Of a stretch of 22,238 nucleotides of DNA, positions 1-9,620 are shown one piece after another. Positions within the stretch are counted from its first letter, which is position 1. Each line of letters begins with the position of its first letter. The position numbers were made by a program, and so were the translations under genes. Source of the DNA: Reticulitermes lucifugus (taxonomy: Eukaryota > Arthropoda > Insecta > Blattodea > Rhinotermitidae); contig JAKCWW010010169.1 of NCBI GenBank assembly GCA_026260175.1, forward strand, positions 1-22,238. Direction: 5' to 3'. Under the pieces are notes generated by a model. The model was not told the DNA's origin. It saw nothing but the letters and a program-made list of their open reading frames with translations, and made no database searches.

Positions 1-1
1 G

Positions 2-240
2 GAGAGGAATATCCTACATACAATGAAAAGAAGAAAGGCTAACTGGATTGGTCACATCTTGCGCAGAATCTGCCTTCTGAAACAAGTGAATGAAGGAAAG
101 TTAGAAGGAAGGATAGAAATGACGTGAAGACGGGGAGAAGACGTAAGCAGCTGCTGGATGACCTTAAGGAAAAGAAAAGATACTGGAAATTGAAGGAGGA
201 AGCACTAGATCGCACCCTGTGGAGATCTCGCTTTGGATGA
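2..240 (+). pseudogene. 3' coding end of a non-LTR retrotransposon (post-reverse-transcriptase tail), broken
   Basis: Reading from base 2 gives a peptide with the phrases TMKRRKANWIGHILRR and EGKLEGRIEMT. I recognise this as the C-terminal tail, downstream of the reverse transcriptase domain, of non-LTR retrotransposon polyproteins that are very common in insects. A stop codon (TGA, 125-127) stands where the family usually has a glycine codon. About one base is missing near 134-141, after which the reading continues one frame over with KQLLDDLKEKKRYWKLKEEA and ends at TGA 238-240 after LWRSRFG. So there is at least one nonsense mutation and one frameshift, and the copy is dead. The element is cut by the left edge of the window, so its endonuclease and reverse transcriptase domains cannot be seen. 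Family assignment rests on recalled similarity. Confidence 0.75.
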
Positions 241-659
241 GGCTACGGACCTGTCTTAAGACAGACTACAGAATGAATGAAATTTTCATGCTGTTATTTT
301 CTGTTTTATCACATAGCTTAGTTTGGTTGGTGAGTGATAAGGTTCCGTATGTCCTATTCCCACTCCCTCCAGGCCATTTATACCCTGAAGACGGAAGTAA
401 TGTGTTCCATAGAAATGTTAGTACTCACATACAAGGCAATGTTGTGTCTTAAGACAGGATGCCTTATTATAAAAACGCAACTCTTTTAGCCGACTGCGCC
501 ATATGACGATACCCGCGGGTTTCTCTAGTCATTTCGGAAGCAGCTGTTTTGTACAAGTATGAGATACAAAAACTATGAACAAGAAAAGAGAAAATAACAT
601 ACATTTTGAGTAAAGAAAATTTGTTTCTTAGTTAAATATCGAGCCTGATTTAGTCCCAG
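241..659 (+). other. probable retrotransposon 3' flank, otherwise unassigned
   Basis: No gene is supported here. A 77-codon open frame (219-452) begins inside the retrotransposon tail in another frame. Its second half contains LYPEDGSNVFHRNV, which resembles a phrase I associate with spurious translations of insect repeats. It is more likely repeat-derived noncoding DNA than a gene. The rest shows nothing recognisable. Confidence 0.3.
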
Positions 660-1133
660 TACACCGCTCCCCGGTTATAAAGCGGGTTTGTGGGGTAGGG
701 ATCCGACCCGCGATATAAGACAACCGCGCTATAACCGACGGCTACAATTATTCTCTAATTCAGTGATTCTCTACTGGTCTAAAAACTCGTCTAATTTTAC
801 ACTATTGGCCACGATAAACGTAGCTGCGCATTTGGTATTTTTTAACAATCAAAAGGAAACCGATGTAGTTTACCTTAAAACTATAAAATATTCCTTGATC
901 AAGGGGTTGGATTAACGCTCTGGTATTTTTTGGTAAATACATAGCCCTAATGTTTCCATCTTTTATTAATGTTTGCCATTGCTCATTAAATAAATTAACA
1001 GATACGTTCTCACACTACGGATCAACTTTTATTTTTCTCAGAATCTCATTCAAGGGCACGGGGAACAGGACAGACCCGCGGTATATCCGAATACGCGGTA
1101 TAAACGACGGCGTTATATCCGGGGAGCGGTGTA
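660..1133. mobile_element. MITE-like element with 19-bp terminal inverted repeats and TA duplication
   Basis: Bases 660-680 and 1113-1133 are reverse complements at 20 of 21 positions: the first reads tacaccgctccccgg followed by ttataa, and its partner has atataa. The outer TA on each side fits the TA target duplication of the Tc1/mariner/pogo superfamily, leaving an element of 662-1131 (470 bp). Inside the ends are CpG-rich subterminal motifs of the form CCGCGnTATA (705-741 and 1073-1110). These are related to each other as direct copies, not inverted ones. The middle is AT-rich and encodes nothing. TATAA-rich GC-flanked ends resemble pogo/Tigger-type termini, but that assignment is tentative. 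It is non-autonomous. Confidence 0.6.
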
Positions 1134-2689
1134 CATCGAGGGTTCGTTTTTGTTCTGAAGCCAGTAATATTCGTTTCAGTTTTCTTAACAAACCACCCCA
1201 TCGCGCCCTCCCCGAAATTTGATTGCATGAGTGTGTATCATGTCGACAGAGAAATGTTTGAACTGAAGCCAACCTAACTCAGTGAGATGATTAGCAGGGT
1301 TATATGTCAATAAAGACGAAGACATTTGAGAGAGTTACACAAAATAAAATGGTCCAGATATTCACTCATAGCTTGCCGTGTGGCTTAAACAATTGTAAGA
1401 ATTTATTACATCCAACTGTCATTTAAAATCTTGCCAATTATTTGCTGAAAAAGACGTTTTAGGGCTATCGCGTCAACTTCAGCAGAAGAGACACAGTAGA
1501 TGTTGCGACCGTAAGAATCAAAACGCCTTTGTCCGCTGAATAGTTAACAGGACTGTAAGATACAATTAGTTTAATAAATTGTTTTAAATGTCTAGATAAG
1601 GAAATGGAAAATCATTTGAAGTTTCATAAGACAATGGGAAATGGCGAACATTTATATTCGTACGAAACATATAAAAAACTGTTATGTCATAATATAAATG
1701 CAATATTACATAATAAATGAATTTCTTACTTAATATAGAAGGCCTGTGAAATCAGTAAGGGGACTGCTTGATTACAATATTATTTAACGACGAAATTTTA
1801 GGATCTGAAGTTGCACAGCGTCTAGTGATAATGAAATGTCATAACAGAAGGCGATTATCACGACATATATTCCAACGCATTCGTGTAGACAGGCAAACTA
1901 AAACAACAGAAACAAAAGAACAGTTAGTAAGTGAAGCGACTGGATTTCACACCGGGCACTATCCGTGTACAAACCTAGACCATCACCGCCATATCAACTC
2001 ACTCTGTAACACTCAGCAGCTTACGGCCTTGTGTCACATGTCAAGACATTCTTTCGTAGCATGTACATAAAAGTATGTGCAATGAGATTGTTGGAGGGGA
2101 GCGGCCGTCCAAAGCAGCTTATAATCTGTGTAGACAGAAGGGAGAGTTGATGAAGACAGAGCAGGGTGAAGCAGAAGATGAGAAGGCCGTGTAATTTCTA
2201 CAGAAGTATCAAGGTCGATAAGTTGGTCTGGGGGAGATAAAGGCAGAATAGAGGGTGAATTTATCACAGTAGAAATTTTGGTCACGAACTGCACGAGGGG
2301 CTACAAAATTAGATGCACCCTGATAATTACAGCTGTGGAAAGAGCAAGTAGGAAGAAGAGGGCTGACACACAGCATGTGCAGAGAATCCTCGCACTATAT
2401 GTCTTACCGATGATGAATTGGAAGTCTTCGGAACCATTTAAAAAAACTGTACAACACTCATCTAATTAAGAGCGCATTCCACTAATGGATTTCGCTAAAT
2501 ATTTACCAGTAACGGTAGCTCAAATTGAATTGCACGAAAATGTTACTGCAAAACACGTTCCCTTTTGTTTAGAAGATTATTCCTGCAACACTTTTGGTAC
2601 ATGACTGACACCGTACAAAAGTAAAAAGTTCAAGCAATCCCTATACAGGCCTGGACAGGCCCTTAGGTCTCTAGGAGGTTGAGGCTTCC
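1134..2689. other. no recognisable gene or repeat
   Basis: Short open frames at 1768-2070 (+), 2034-2294 (-) and 2278-2469 (+) overlap, are under 105 codons, and match no family I know. Between 2090 and 2460 the composition is less AT-rich than around it, but no consistent reading frame emerges. Nothing else is supported. Confidence 0.4.
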
Positions 2690-2865
2690 AGAATTTCTAG
2701 ACAATCGGCACATGAAGGTCGCAATGTTGTCAGTCCTACGCACCGGCCGCCTTTACCCTTCTAGGACACACCCCTGGTACTGATTTCTGTTAGAGGTTGA
2801 GTCCACCCCAGGACCATAGTGCGACCGGAAGGAATAAGTCAATGAAAAATCCCAATAACCCCATC
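2690..2865 (-). repeat. tRNA-derived SINE family 1, copy A, truncated
   Basis: This copy shares the signature core CACCGGCCGCCTTTACCC (2741-2758) followed by a GGTACTGA / AGAGGTTGAGTCCACCCCAGG section (2777-2812) and a tgaaaaatccc box (2843-2853). The same order of motifs recurs at 12650-12870, 15236-15508 and in part at 17985-18245. In the 15.4-kb copy the core lies next to a reverse-strand tRNA-like head, so the SINE's own strand is minus. Here the tRNA-like head, expected to the right of about 2853, is missing or unrecognisable, so RNA polymerase III boxes are absent. Confidence 0.6.
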
Positions 2866-3741
2866 AGAAATTAACGTAAGTAATATGAATTTTCCACAAA
2901 TTTCCTAAACATTTATCTAATAGAGTACAACAGAACCCGAACCGACATATAACCTCTCGTAGTACAAGTAATATTGTAATATTAGAAAATCTTTCTTTAT
3001 ACTCTCCATGTTTATTTTAAATATGACAAAAATAATGAAGTGATTATATCATTACAGCGTAACAATGTTGGACACGGTTCAGTGCCATTAGAGTGAAATT
3101 AATTTGTACCGTCGATATTGCTGTCAGTGGCGTAATGAATAGACTATTATAACAGACATATAATAATCATGTGCAAATAACGTGTAAGTACTAATAAGTA
3201 CTAATCAATTTAAAAGATTTAAGACACTAGTACAATCAAATATACTTCACCACTACATGCTGAGAAGACATTACCGTACGATTCATTGTTTAACGTCGAA
3301 GAAACCTTGGCGAATAGTGATAAGGTACACCTTCAACTATCGAGTGATTCAATTATAAATGAGATGAGCAGGGCACGTGTCAAGCAAATTTCATACAAAG
3401 CTTCAGTCGGACTACATTTAGGAAAGTTAACACTTGGAAAGTCTAGGCGTGGATGGATAGCTGCATAAAAAGACACAAGTTTTAAAAAGACATAAGGTGT
3501 TAAAACGCGGATTTCGTTCATGTGGCTTGGGAGAGAGTCTAGCGACGGGCTGTTGTGAAAATCGTAATAAAACCCTCAGTTCCATGGAAGGAATGGGGGA
3601 ATTTCTCTACCAGCTGAGAAATCATCACTTTCTAAGGAAAGAATCCAAAGATTTACAATACATTAATAATGAGATAATAAATTTCTTTCAGATATTTTTG
3701 TCAAATAAACGTTACCGAATATTTTAGTATATATGACTAAG
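2866..3741. other. no recognisable gene or repeat
   Basis: AT-rich sequence. Open frames at 3286-3468 (+), 3333-3521 (-) and 3497-3727 (+) are short, overlap on both strands and match nothing I recognise. Confidence 0.4.
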
Positions 3742-3780
3742 TTCCTCCTCCTCCGCCTCCTCCCCCCCCTTTTCCTCCTT
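3742..3780. repeat. polypyrimidine tract (CTC/TCC-rich simple repeat)
   Basis: Thirty-nine bases made almost wholly of C and T, with one G, built from TCC/CTC triplets and a run of eight C. It is a simple-sequence tract that could form triplex structure. No function is implied. Confidence 0.75.
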
Positions 3781-4649
3781 ATTGATGCTACAAGAAGTCC
3801 CAACAACAGGTCTCCTATAATCTCTTTTCCGTAAAAACCATAAGCTTCTTTGTAAGGAAATTCAGCTTAGGGATATAACTCTGAAGAATTAAAGTGTACG
3901 TTAGAGTAAAAACAATTACTTTTTAAATGACAATAATGTTTGCATTTCAATCTCCTTTGGTGTTTTCATATGACTGACATCTGAACATACATTTCAGAAT
4001 TTAATAATCAGAGAAACAGATTGTATGGCACTACACTGCGATAAGGGATGCAGGAAGCCAGAGAACGATCGGTTAATTGTTCAGCAGAGGAAGTTAGTAG
4101 CACTGTCGTGCGGCGGCAGTGCGAAATAGACACATTGCATTGAGTCACGGCATTTCTAATCTATGTCTGTTCCTTTATTGCAGTGTAATGAATGTTGTAC
4201 AAGCACGGGAAAGTTTTAGATATCTATAAATAAAGGATTTGTATTTGCATTGTTGCAACTTTCCACATGGCAATGTCCAGAGGGCAAAGTTGTTCATTCG
4301 AACACAATAACTGAATCGGTCCCTACAGGACGTTTGATTATGTATGCTCTGCGGTAGGTCTTTGTTAGAAAGAAAGGAGTAGAACGAATGTGTATAAGAG
4401 CATGGAAGAAGTCTTTATTGGCAACAAACAATTTATTTACCTGTAATTGTAAGATTTAGGAGCGATCAAATGGAGGTCGAGATGGGTGGGGCAGGTGGCA
4501 CGCACGGGAGAGAAGAAAAATGCATAAAGCGTCTTGGTTAGAAAACATGAATGCAAGAAAAACACTTATCAACCAACAACTGCACTATTGAAGTAAATTA
4601 TCACTATCATAATTATTTAATTACTATAATGCACGGTGAACAAAAAGTA
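3781..4649. other. no recognisable gene or repeat
   Basis: No open frame long enough to be a gene and no repeat that I can assign. The stretch 4180-4300 is ordinary AT-rich sequence. Confidence 0.4.
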
Positions 4650-4900
4650 AAATTTATGAACGCAAGAGTTCGCTGTTAAGACCTAGACGCAGATTGGAGG
4701 ACAATAGTAAAACGAATATTAAGTAGATAGAAATAGATGGTGTAGAATGGATTCAACTGGCTCAAGATAGGAATAAAAGGCGGGCTATTTTGAACAAGAC
4801 AATGGGGCATACCTACGGTTTCCATAACATGTGAGGAATTTGTGATTGGCTGAGGAACTCTAAGCTCTAAGGAAGGAATCTGCACATATATTTCTGTAGT
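4650..4900 (+). pseudogene. 3' coding end of a second type of non-LTR retrotransposon, copy 1
   Basis: One reading frame gives LLRPRRRLEDNSKTNIK, a stop (TAG 4724-4726), then IEIDGVEWIQLAQDRNKRRA and ILNKTMG. This matches the order of the familiar retrotransposon tail GRPRRRW-EDNIK-DVDWI-LAQDRD-WRA-LVNTVMN found after the reverse transcriptase domain in many insect elements. The section GAATTTGTGATTGGCTGAGG (4838-4857) and the following bases correspond to the segment at about 15041-15060, so both are 3' ends of one family. The internal stop and the missing upstream domains show a 5'-truncated dead copy, as is usual for target-primed insertion. Confidence 0.7.
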
Positions 4901-4978
4901 AATTTTAATACAGATGGGATGCTATTGTTCATGCCATAACCATCGCAGTTAAACAAGGGCCTCTGACAGCAGAAACAA

Positions 4979-5235
4979 TGTTTCACACTCACGCATCACC
5001 AATTATCATACCATCAATGCTTCACATTCAGGCATCACCAGGTACCACATTTCACGCTTATGCATCATCAGTTATCATTCCATCAAATGTTCACACTTAT
5101 ATCACCGATTATTATTCAATCCATTTTTCGCAATTTAAATTACCAGTCATCATCCTGTCAGTGCTTGACATGTATCACCAGTTATCATTCCATTCATTCT
5201 TCACTCTCATGCATCACCAATTATCATGCCATCAA
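4979..5235. repeat. minisatellite, unit about 38 bp, about seven degenerate copies
   Basis: Successive units begin near 4979, 5018, 5049, 5088, 5123, 5162 and 5198. Each carries a version of TTCACACT followed by ATGCATCACCA and TTATCATTCCATCAA. The second unit is cut short (about 31 bp) and the fourth and fifth are most diverged. Two frames stay open across the array (4978-5238 and 5060-5245) and would encode histidine/isoleucine-rich repeats. That follows from the repeat composition and there is no sign of a gene. Confidence 0.8.
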
Positions 5236-5280
5236 TAACGTCTGATACATCTAGTTAAATATTAATTTTAAAGAACATCC

Positions 5281-5318
5281 TGTGGGCTTTGATTAATTTG
5301 CAATCAAAATTACCCACA
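5281..5318. repeat. imperfect hairpin
   Basis: TGTGGG and TTTGATT on the left are mirrored by AATCAAA and CCCACA on the right, with a seven-base loop and small bulges. It follows the minisatellite by about 45 bases. No neighbouring gene suggests a terminator role. Confidence 0.45.
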
Positions 5319-7640
5319 AAGTTTATTTCAAAAAGGTAATGTCTGTGTTCTCTCATAGTGGTTAATATTTGTGCTGAAAACTCGAAAGTTTACCAGTTAT
5401 CCTGATCATCGCTCTTTTATTTTATCTTGAAAAATTCTGGAATAGCACTTAAAAATAATTTAGGCCAAGATTCTCTCATTTCTAATCTTAAACTATTCAT
5501 TGTTTTTTATGATTATTTTCCAAAATTATGTGATGATTTATATCTCCACAATAGCGTTAAATGCTGGTAACGTAAAAGCAAGGTAATAGGATAAGTAATT
5601 CAAAAGATGAAACAGTGAAAGACGACATATAACATAAACCGCTCACTTACAGTAAACTTTAATAAACACGAATCCATTTATATTATGAACATAATTACGA
5701 TTCATAACTACTGGTATAGCAACTGATACTGACAAAAGGGGAATAGGGTTCTAAACAGGAGCAAAACTGCAAATGGGATTTAGTTAAAATATTACCTTCC
5801 GAAAGGAATTAAGTGACAGCTAGAAGTCTGATAAATTTTGTGCGTGCAAGCTGCTTCAGTTGAAGGTATTCAGGTAATTAGTGACAGAACATGTAACATG
5901 CATTTCATGAGGAAAGTGAAGAAACACGAGAGTCGCTATTGAAAGCGATACCACCAAAGGCATGGGTTATAACAGTTGCGCAAAGACAACCAAGATTTCC
6001 TTCGGTCTTCTCAGGTTTAAGCTTTAAAAAATCTTAACCTCACGGTTTCTTTTTGAAAAGCTTCTACAGACTCATATCTCTATATCCCTTTGTGTTGTAC
6101 TGAAGAGCGGCATTTGTGTCCCAAATTATCAATTCCATTCAAATGCTTTCCCTTCAGTCACTGGGTATATATTCATTTGCGAGGTTTGTGGTTCTTAGAG
6201 CGGTGATCGTGAATATCCGAGGCTTCGTAGATTTTACGAAGTTTCGACTGTTAAATACGTACAATTTCTGAATTCTGGGAGCAGCGTAGGCGATACGGCA
6301 TAACATACCAGAAGACTCGAATCTTCCAACAATTATTTCCTTTCGCATAAGAATTCTTTTTATACTGTTGTCTAATTTGGTAAATCCTTCGAGATTTTAT
6401 TAAAGTTAATTTCTTTTTATTTAATGTCAATTAAAGATGCAGGTTATGATGGTGTGGAATATATTCGTCTGGAACACGAAAAGAACCGTCCTTTTCCTTA
6501 AAGAGGCTTGTAATTAATATTTTGACTACCACATAGATTATAGACTCTCACGTTACAGTGATAGCGGCTATTACCTTCTAAGGGGCCCAAATTAGCGGGA
6601 ATCTTTCCTTTCTTATCTGACAACGGAAACAGATTAATTCGCCGGAACGTGTTTTGAAATATCTTAAGATAATGGACTATGTCCAAGATGATAGTCATGT
6701 TTATCAGGACGTTTTATTTGTGGGTTCAGCTTCGAAGCCGGAACTTTCATAATAAGAGAAGCAGCAGTAACAGTTCACTTTCAGCTTTACCGTAGTTATT
6801 CTTTATGACGGCAGCATATGAGCAAAACAGTCTCCTACTGATTGACATGTGAAGTGATGTTATAAAACACGAACCCCATTCTCTTTCCTCATATTAGTAT
6901 TCTGCTGCATACTCCAAGGAAACCACTGCGCAAACTTGTTGATACGTAACCTTATGTAGTTCAGTAGTTAATGCTCTTCGTGCTACTGCTTCCCAGCCTG
7001 TGGTTTATAGCTAAAAGGTTTATAACTTTGCTGTACGACGAACATGCTTAGAGTTAAGTGTAATCGAAATCTGGTATGAACGTAAAGTGATGACAGACCA
7101 CATAACCGAAATACCCTTTTGTAACTTCAGTATGTAATAAGATGTGGCACAGGAATGTGATAACATCTCAGCCGTGTGTCGGGAGTTATTCGATTCAGAT
7201 CCCATGAATTGGCGATATGGACTGATATTATTCTCATCACTGCTATATATATTTATTTTAAACAGTCTTCTTCAGACGGTCTCCATCTTTCATGTTTATC
7301 AACCAGATGATCAGGAAAATCCCCGTAATTGACAGGAGCCAATGACTCATTACTCTGTCCACAAGACCAAACCATTGGACGTCATAAAGAGTAAGTTTAA
7401 ACATATCTACAAACTCACATGTTCGTCTAACATCAGTTATGGAGACAAACTACAGAGAATTACTTTTTATTTTACTTTTATGAACAGAATAGAGAATGAC
7501 AGATTTCCAGATCCTTTCTTTTTTTTAATTGAAGAGCGCCGTAGCAGATGCTACGAACGCACCGCAGGCGTGAAGGCTTATTGTGCAACCGTATGAGAAA
7601 GATGATGAAGACGATGAGGTTCTTTCTGCTTTTCCACTTT
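5319..7640. other. no recognisable gene
   Basis: AT-rich sequence with many short frames, none above 90 codons that is not shadowed on the other strand. Frames at 6154-6348 (-), 6498-6698 (-), 7144-7332 (+) and 7342-7596 (+) match no family I know. The frame at 7144 includes a hydrophobic run but lacks supporting context. I see no splice-consistent exon series. Confidence 0.4.
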
Positions 7641-7815
7641 AATGGAGCACAGGTGTAATACAATTGACAGGGGAAAACCAAAGTACTCGGAGAAAAACCT
7701 GACCCAGTGCCAATTTGTCCACCACAAATTCCACATGGACCGCCCCGGGATCGAGACCAGGACTCCGTGATGAGAGGCCGGCGACGTCGGAGCCAAGGCA
7801 CGGCCTTTCCCGGTC
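7641..7815 (-). repeat. tRNA-derived SINE family 2, minus-strand copy
   Basis: On the minus strand this reads, in order, a degenerate tRNA-like head, a B-box-like GGTCTCGATCC (7749-7759), GGGGCGGTCCA, a TTTGTGGTGGACAA section, GGTCAGGTTTTTCTC, then TTGGTTTTCCCCTG. The same blocks in the same order occur on the plus strand at about 20600-20745, at roughly 70% similarity by eye. The arrangement of a polymerase III head, a conserved middle and the GGGTTTTTC-type box is what I recall for insect SINEs. Two minus-strand open frames crossing it (7478-7825, 7578-7871) are products of the repeat. Confidence 0.65.
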
Positions 7816-8149
7816 TTGTTCTCATTCAGTACCGACCGTAGCGATGTAGAAATATAGAGGAAACCCTTCAAAATATGTCTACAGTGTTGGGTGTATTCGA
7901 TGAAGGCAGAAAGATAATAAGTTCAGGCTGAATAACGGTTAATTACCGAGAAAAATATCTTCCAAAAGGTCCTTTTCCTGATTGGAACGTCCGCACTTCA
8001 AGGCCTATGCTTCTTGTATAATCTCTCTTTCAGCTACTCTCTGTATGTTTCGAGGAAGCATAATTTCTTGAACATACGATATTCGTACTCTGGAATCTGA
8101 GAAAATAACATTACCTGTATTTTTATTGCTGCAGTGTAAGGGAAACCTA
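7816..8149. other. no recognisable gene; possible 5' part of the decayed PLE
   Basis: Nothing is identifiable here. It lies directly before the first recognisable PLE segment and may hold its eroded N-terminal part, but I cannot show this. The minus-strand frame at 8034-8300 is a shadow of the PLE relic. Confidence 0.3.
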
Positions 8150-9500
8150 GGAAATACGAAGAAGAGAAGTAACTGTTAAAGGAAGTGTTAAAATATAATT
8201 TAAGCTCTGAATCCAAAAACTGAATTGAGAACTTAGCATTAGATGCTGAAACAGCAATTAGTTTACTTCCGCCACCAGAGAAATGTCTTGTAGATACCAA
8301 GCAGCACCTACAGAAAGCAGAAGAAAGGAATAAATGTAGAAATAATCAATCGAAAAACAGGGAAAAGGAACTGATGTTCTAAATCAGTAAAAAATTAAAA
8401 ATTCACAAATCCATGATTAATAAAACTGACAAAAGTAATACCATTGTCGTTGTGTATGAAGAAGATGGTCACAGAAAAGTGTAAGATTTCACTGGGGAAA
8501 ATAACTCTTAATTATTGATAAAGAATGCCACATTACAATATTAAGCAAACACCAGACTAACTATAAAAAGGCAGTCTGTTAATTCCAAAAGAGAACAAAT
8601 TGAAATATGTTATCATGAAGCCAAATATCCTCTCTAAACAAGGATTAATTAAATCACACAAAGGAAAGAAACAATTAAGGCGAGTCGTGAACTGGATAAA
8701 TACAACACATCAAAACCTAGGAAAGTTTCTTGTAAATGTCTTGAATACATATGCCTCGTTGCTACTTACAAATAATGTGAAAAACTCCATTGAGTTTGTC
8801 AACGAATCGAGTGGATCAGAATTAAATAACCATACAAAACTGGCATTATTTTATACAGTCAATGTGCACACTAATATAACCTCTAAGACACTGAAAACTA
8901 TACTAGAGCTGGTTCTTACACATAATTGTGTGGAAGATATTACAAGAAAAGAAACTACAAAATTGTATAATCAGGTCATCAGAAAGAATTACTTTGAGTT
9001 CAAGGTTATTTTATATCGACAGGACAGTTGACTAGATATCAGAGCTCGCATATCACCAGTATCAGCAGAATACCTCTTGCAATACTTGGAACAAAAGAAG
9101 ATTTTTGAAATATTGACAAAAAGTAACATTATAGATCACGTTCTGTATATGCATTATCTGCTCATAGTGTGCGAAAAAAATGAATTTGAATTGAAGGTAA
9201 CATAAATTTACACTGGAGCAAGAGAGTCTTTCCAAAATTAATCACCTGGAATTAAGAGTAAAGGTCATTACGTTCTCTTAAAATTCTCCATATTTCGAAA
9301 AGAAACATTCACGGATACCATCACATCAGCCGATTCATGGCACCCTATTCAACATAAGCAAAGAGCGATAAGATTCTTAGCTAATAGCAAGAAATACTGA
9401 TACACAACATACCTTGCAACAAAAAATTTGGAAATGGTATATTGAAGTCTACATTAAGGAAAACTGAATGGTGAAACTCGCAAGAAAAATTAGAAGAAAG
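8150..9500 (+). pseudogene. Penelope-like element reverse transcriptase, degenerate
   Basis: Two frames together follow the PLE reverse transcriptase order. Frame 1 (8167-8570) gives LLKEVLKYNLSSESKN, then a stop and IENLALDAETAISLLPPPEK, and INKTDKSNTIVVVYEED, the usual TKADKGNTIV block. Stops fall at 8221, 8380, 8482, 8509 and 8542. A frameshift near 8570-8582 moves to frame 2: IPKENKLKYVIMKPN, LIKSHKGKKQLRRVVNWI, FLVNVLNTYASLLLTNNVKN, and VHTNITSKTLKTILELVLTH. After a stop at 9029-9031 it continues as YLEQKKIFEILTKSNII and then YMHY (9146-9157), where the family has the catalytic YVDD. FSIFRKETFTDTI and SWHPIQHKQRAIRFL follow at about 9284-9385. Both catalytic aspartates are gone, so it is inactive. 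A weak GETRK near 9472 hints at the region before the GIY-YIG endonuclease, which I cannot find. Confidence 0.8.
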
Positions 9501-9581
9501 TGGAGGAAGTAAATAAGTCGAGATATTTAATCTTAGGTAGATACATCCCATTGTGTTTCCCGAACTACACACTTTATAGAT

Positions 9582-9620
9582 AATTACAGTCAAATGCAAC
9601 AAATGCTTTTGACTGTAATT
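9582..9620. repeat. perfect 13-bp hairpin downstream of the PLE relic
   Basis: aattacagtcaaa (9582-9594) and tttgactgtaatt (9608-9620) are exact reverse complements around a 13-base loop. A third partial copy, ttgactgta, follows at about 9626-9634. It lies about 80 bases after the last recognisable PLE coding segment and could belong to that element's 3' region or be an unrelated small palindrome. Confidence 0.6.

Noticed and set aside
4979-5235. CRISPR array
   Set aside because: Units are contiguous with no unique spacers, are degenerate, and the sequence is eukaryotic.
4978-5245. Histidine-rich repeat protein
   Set aside because: It is a translation of the minisatellite, open in two frames at once, with no flanking coding context.
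5281-5318. Transcription terminator hairpin
   Set aside because: This is eukaryotic sequence with no gene upstream, the stem is imperfect and no T-run follows.
7478-7871. Two minus-strand open frames of 97 and 115 codons as genes
   Set aside because: Both run through the SINE family 2 copy; the apparent proteins are translations of the repeat and match no protein family.
8600-9031. Functional 143-residue gene
   Set aside because: It is an internal piece of the PLE reverse transcriptase; it begins at a TTG inside the domain and is bounded by a frameshift and a stop.
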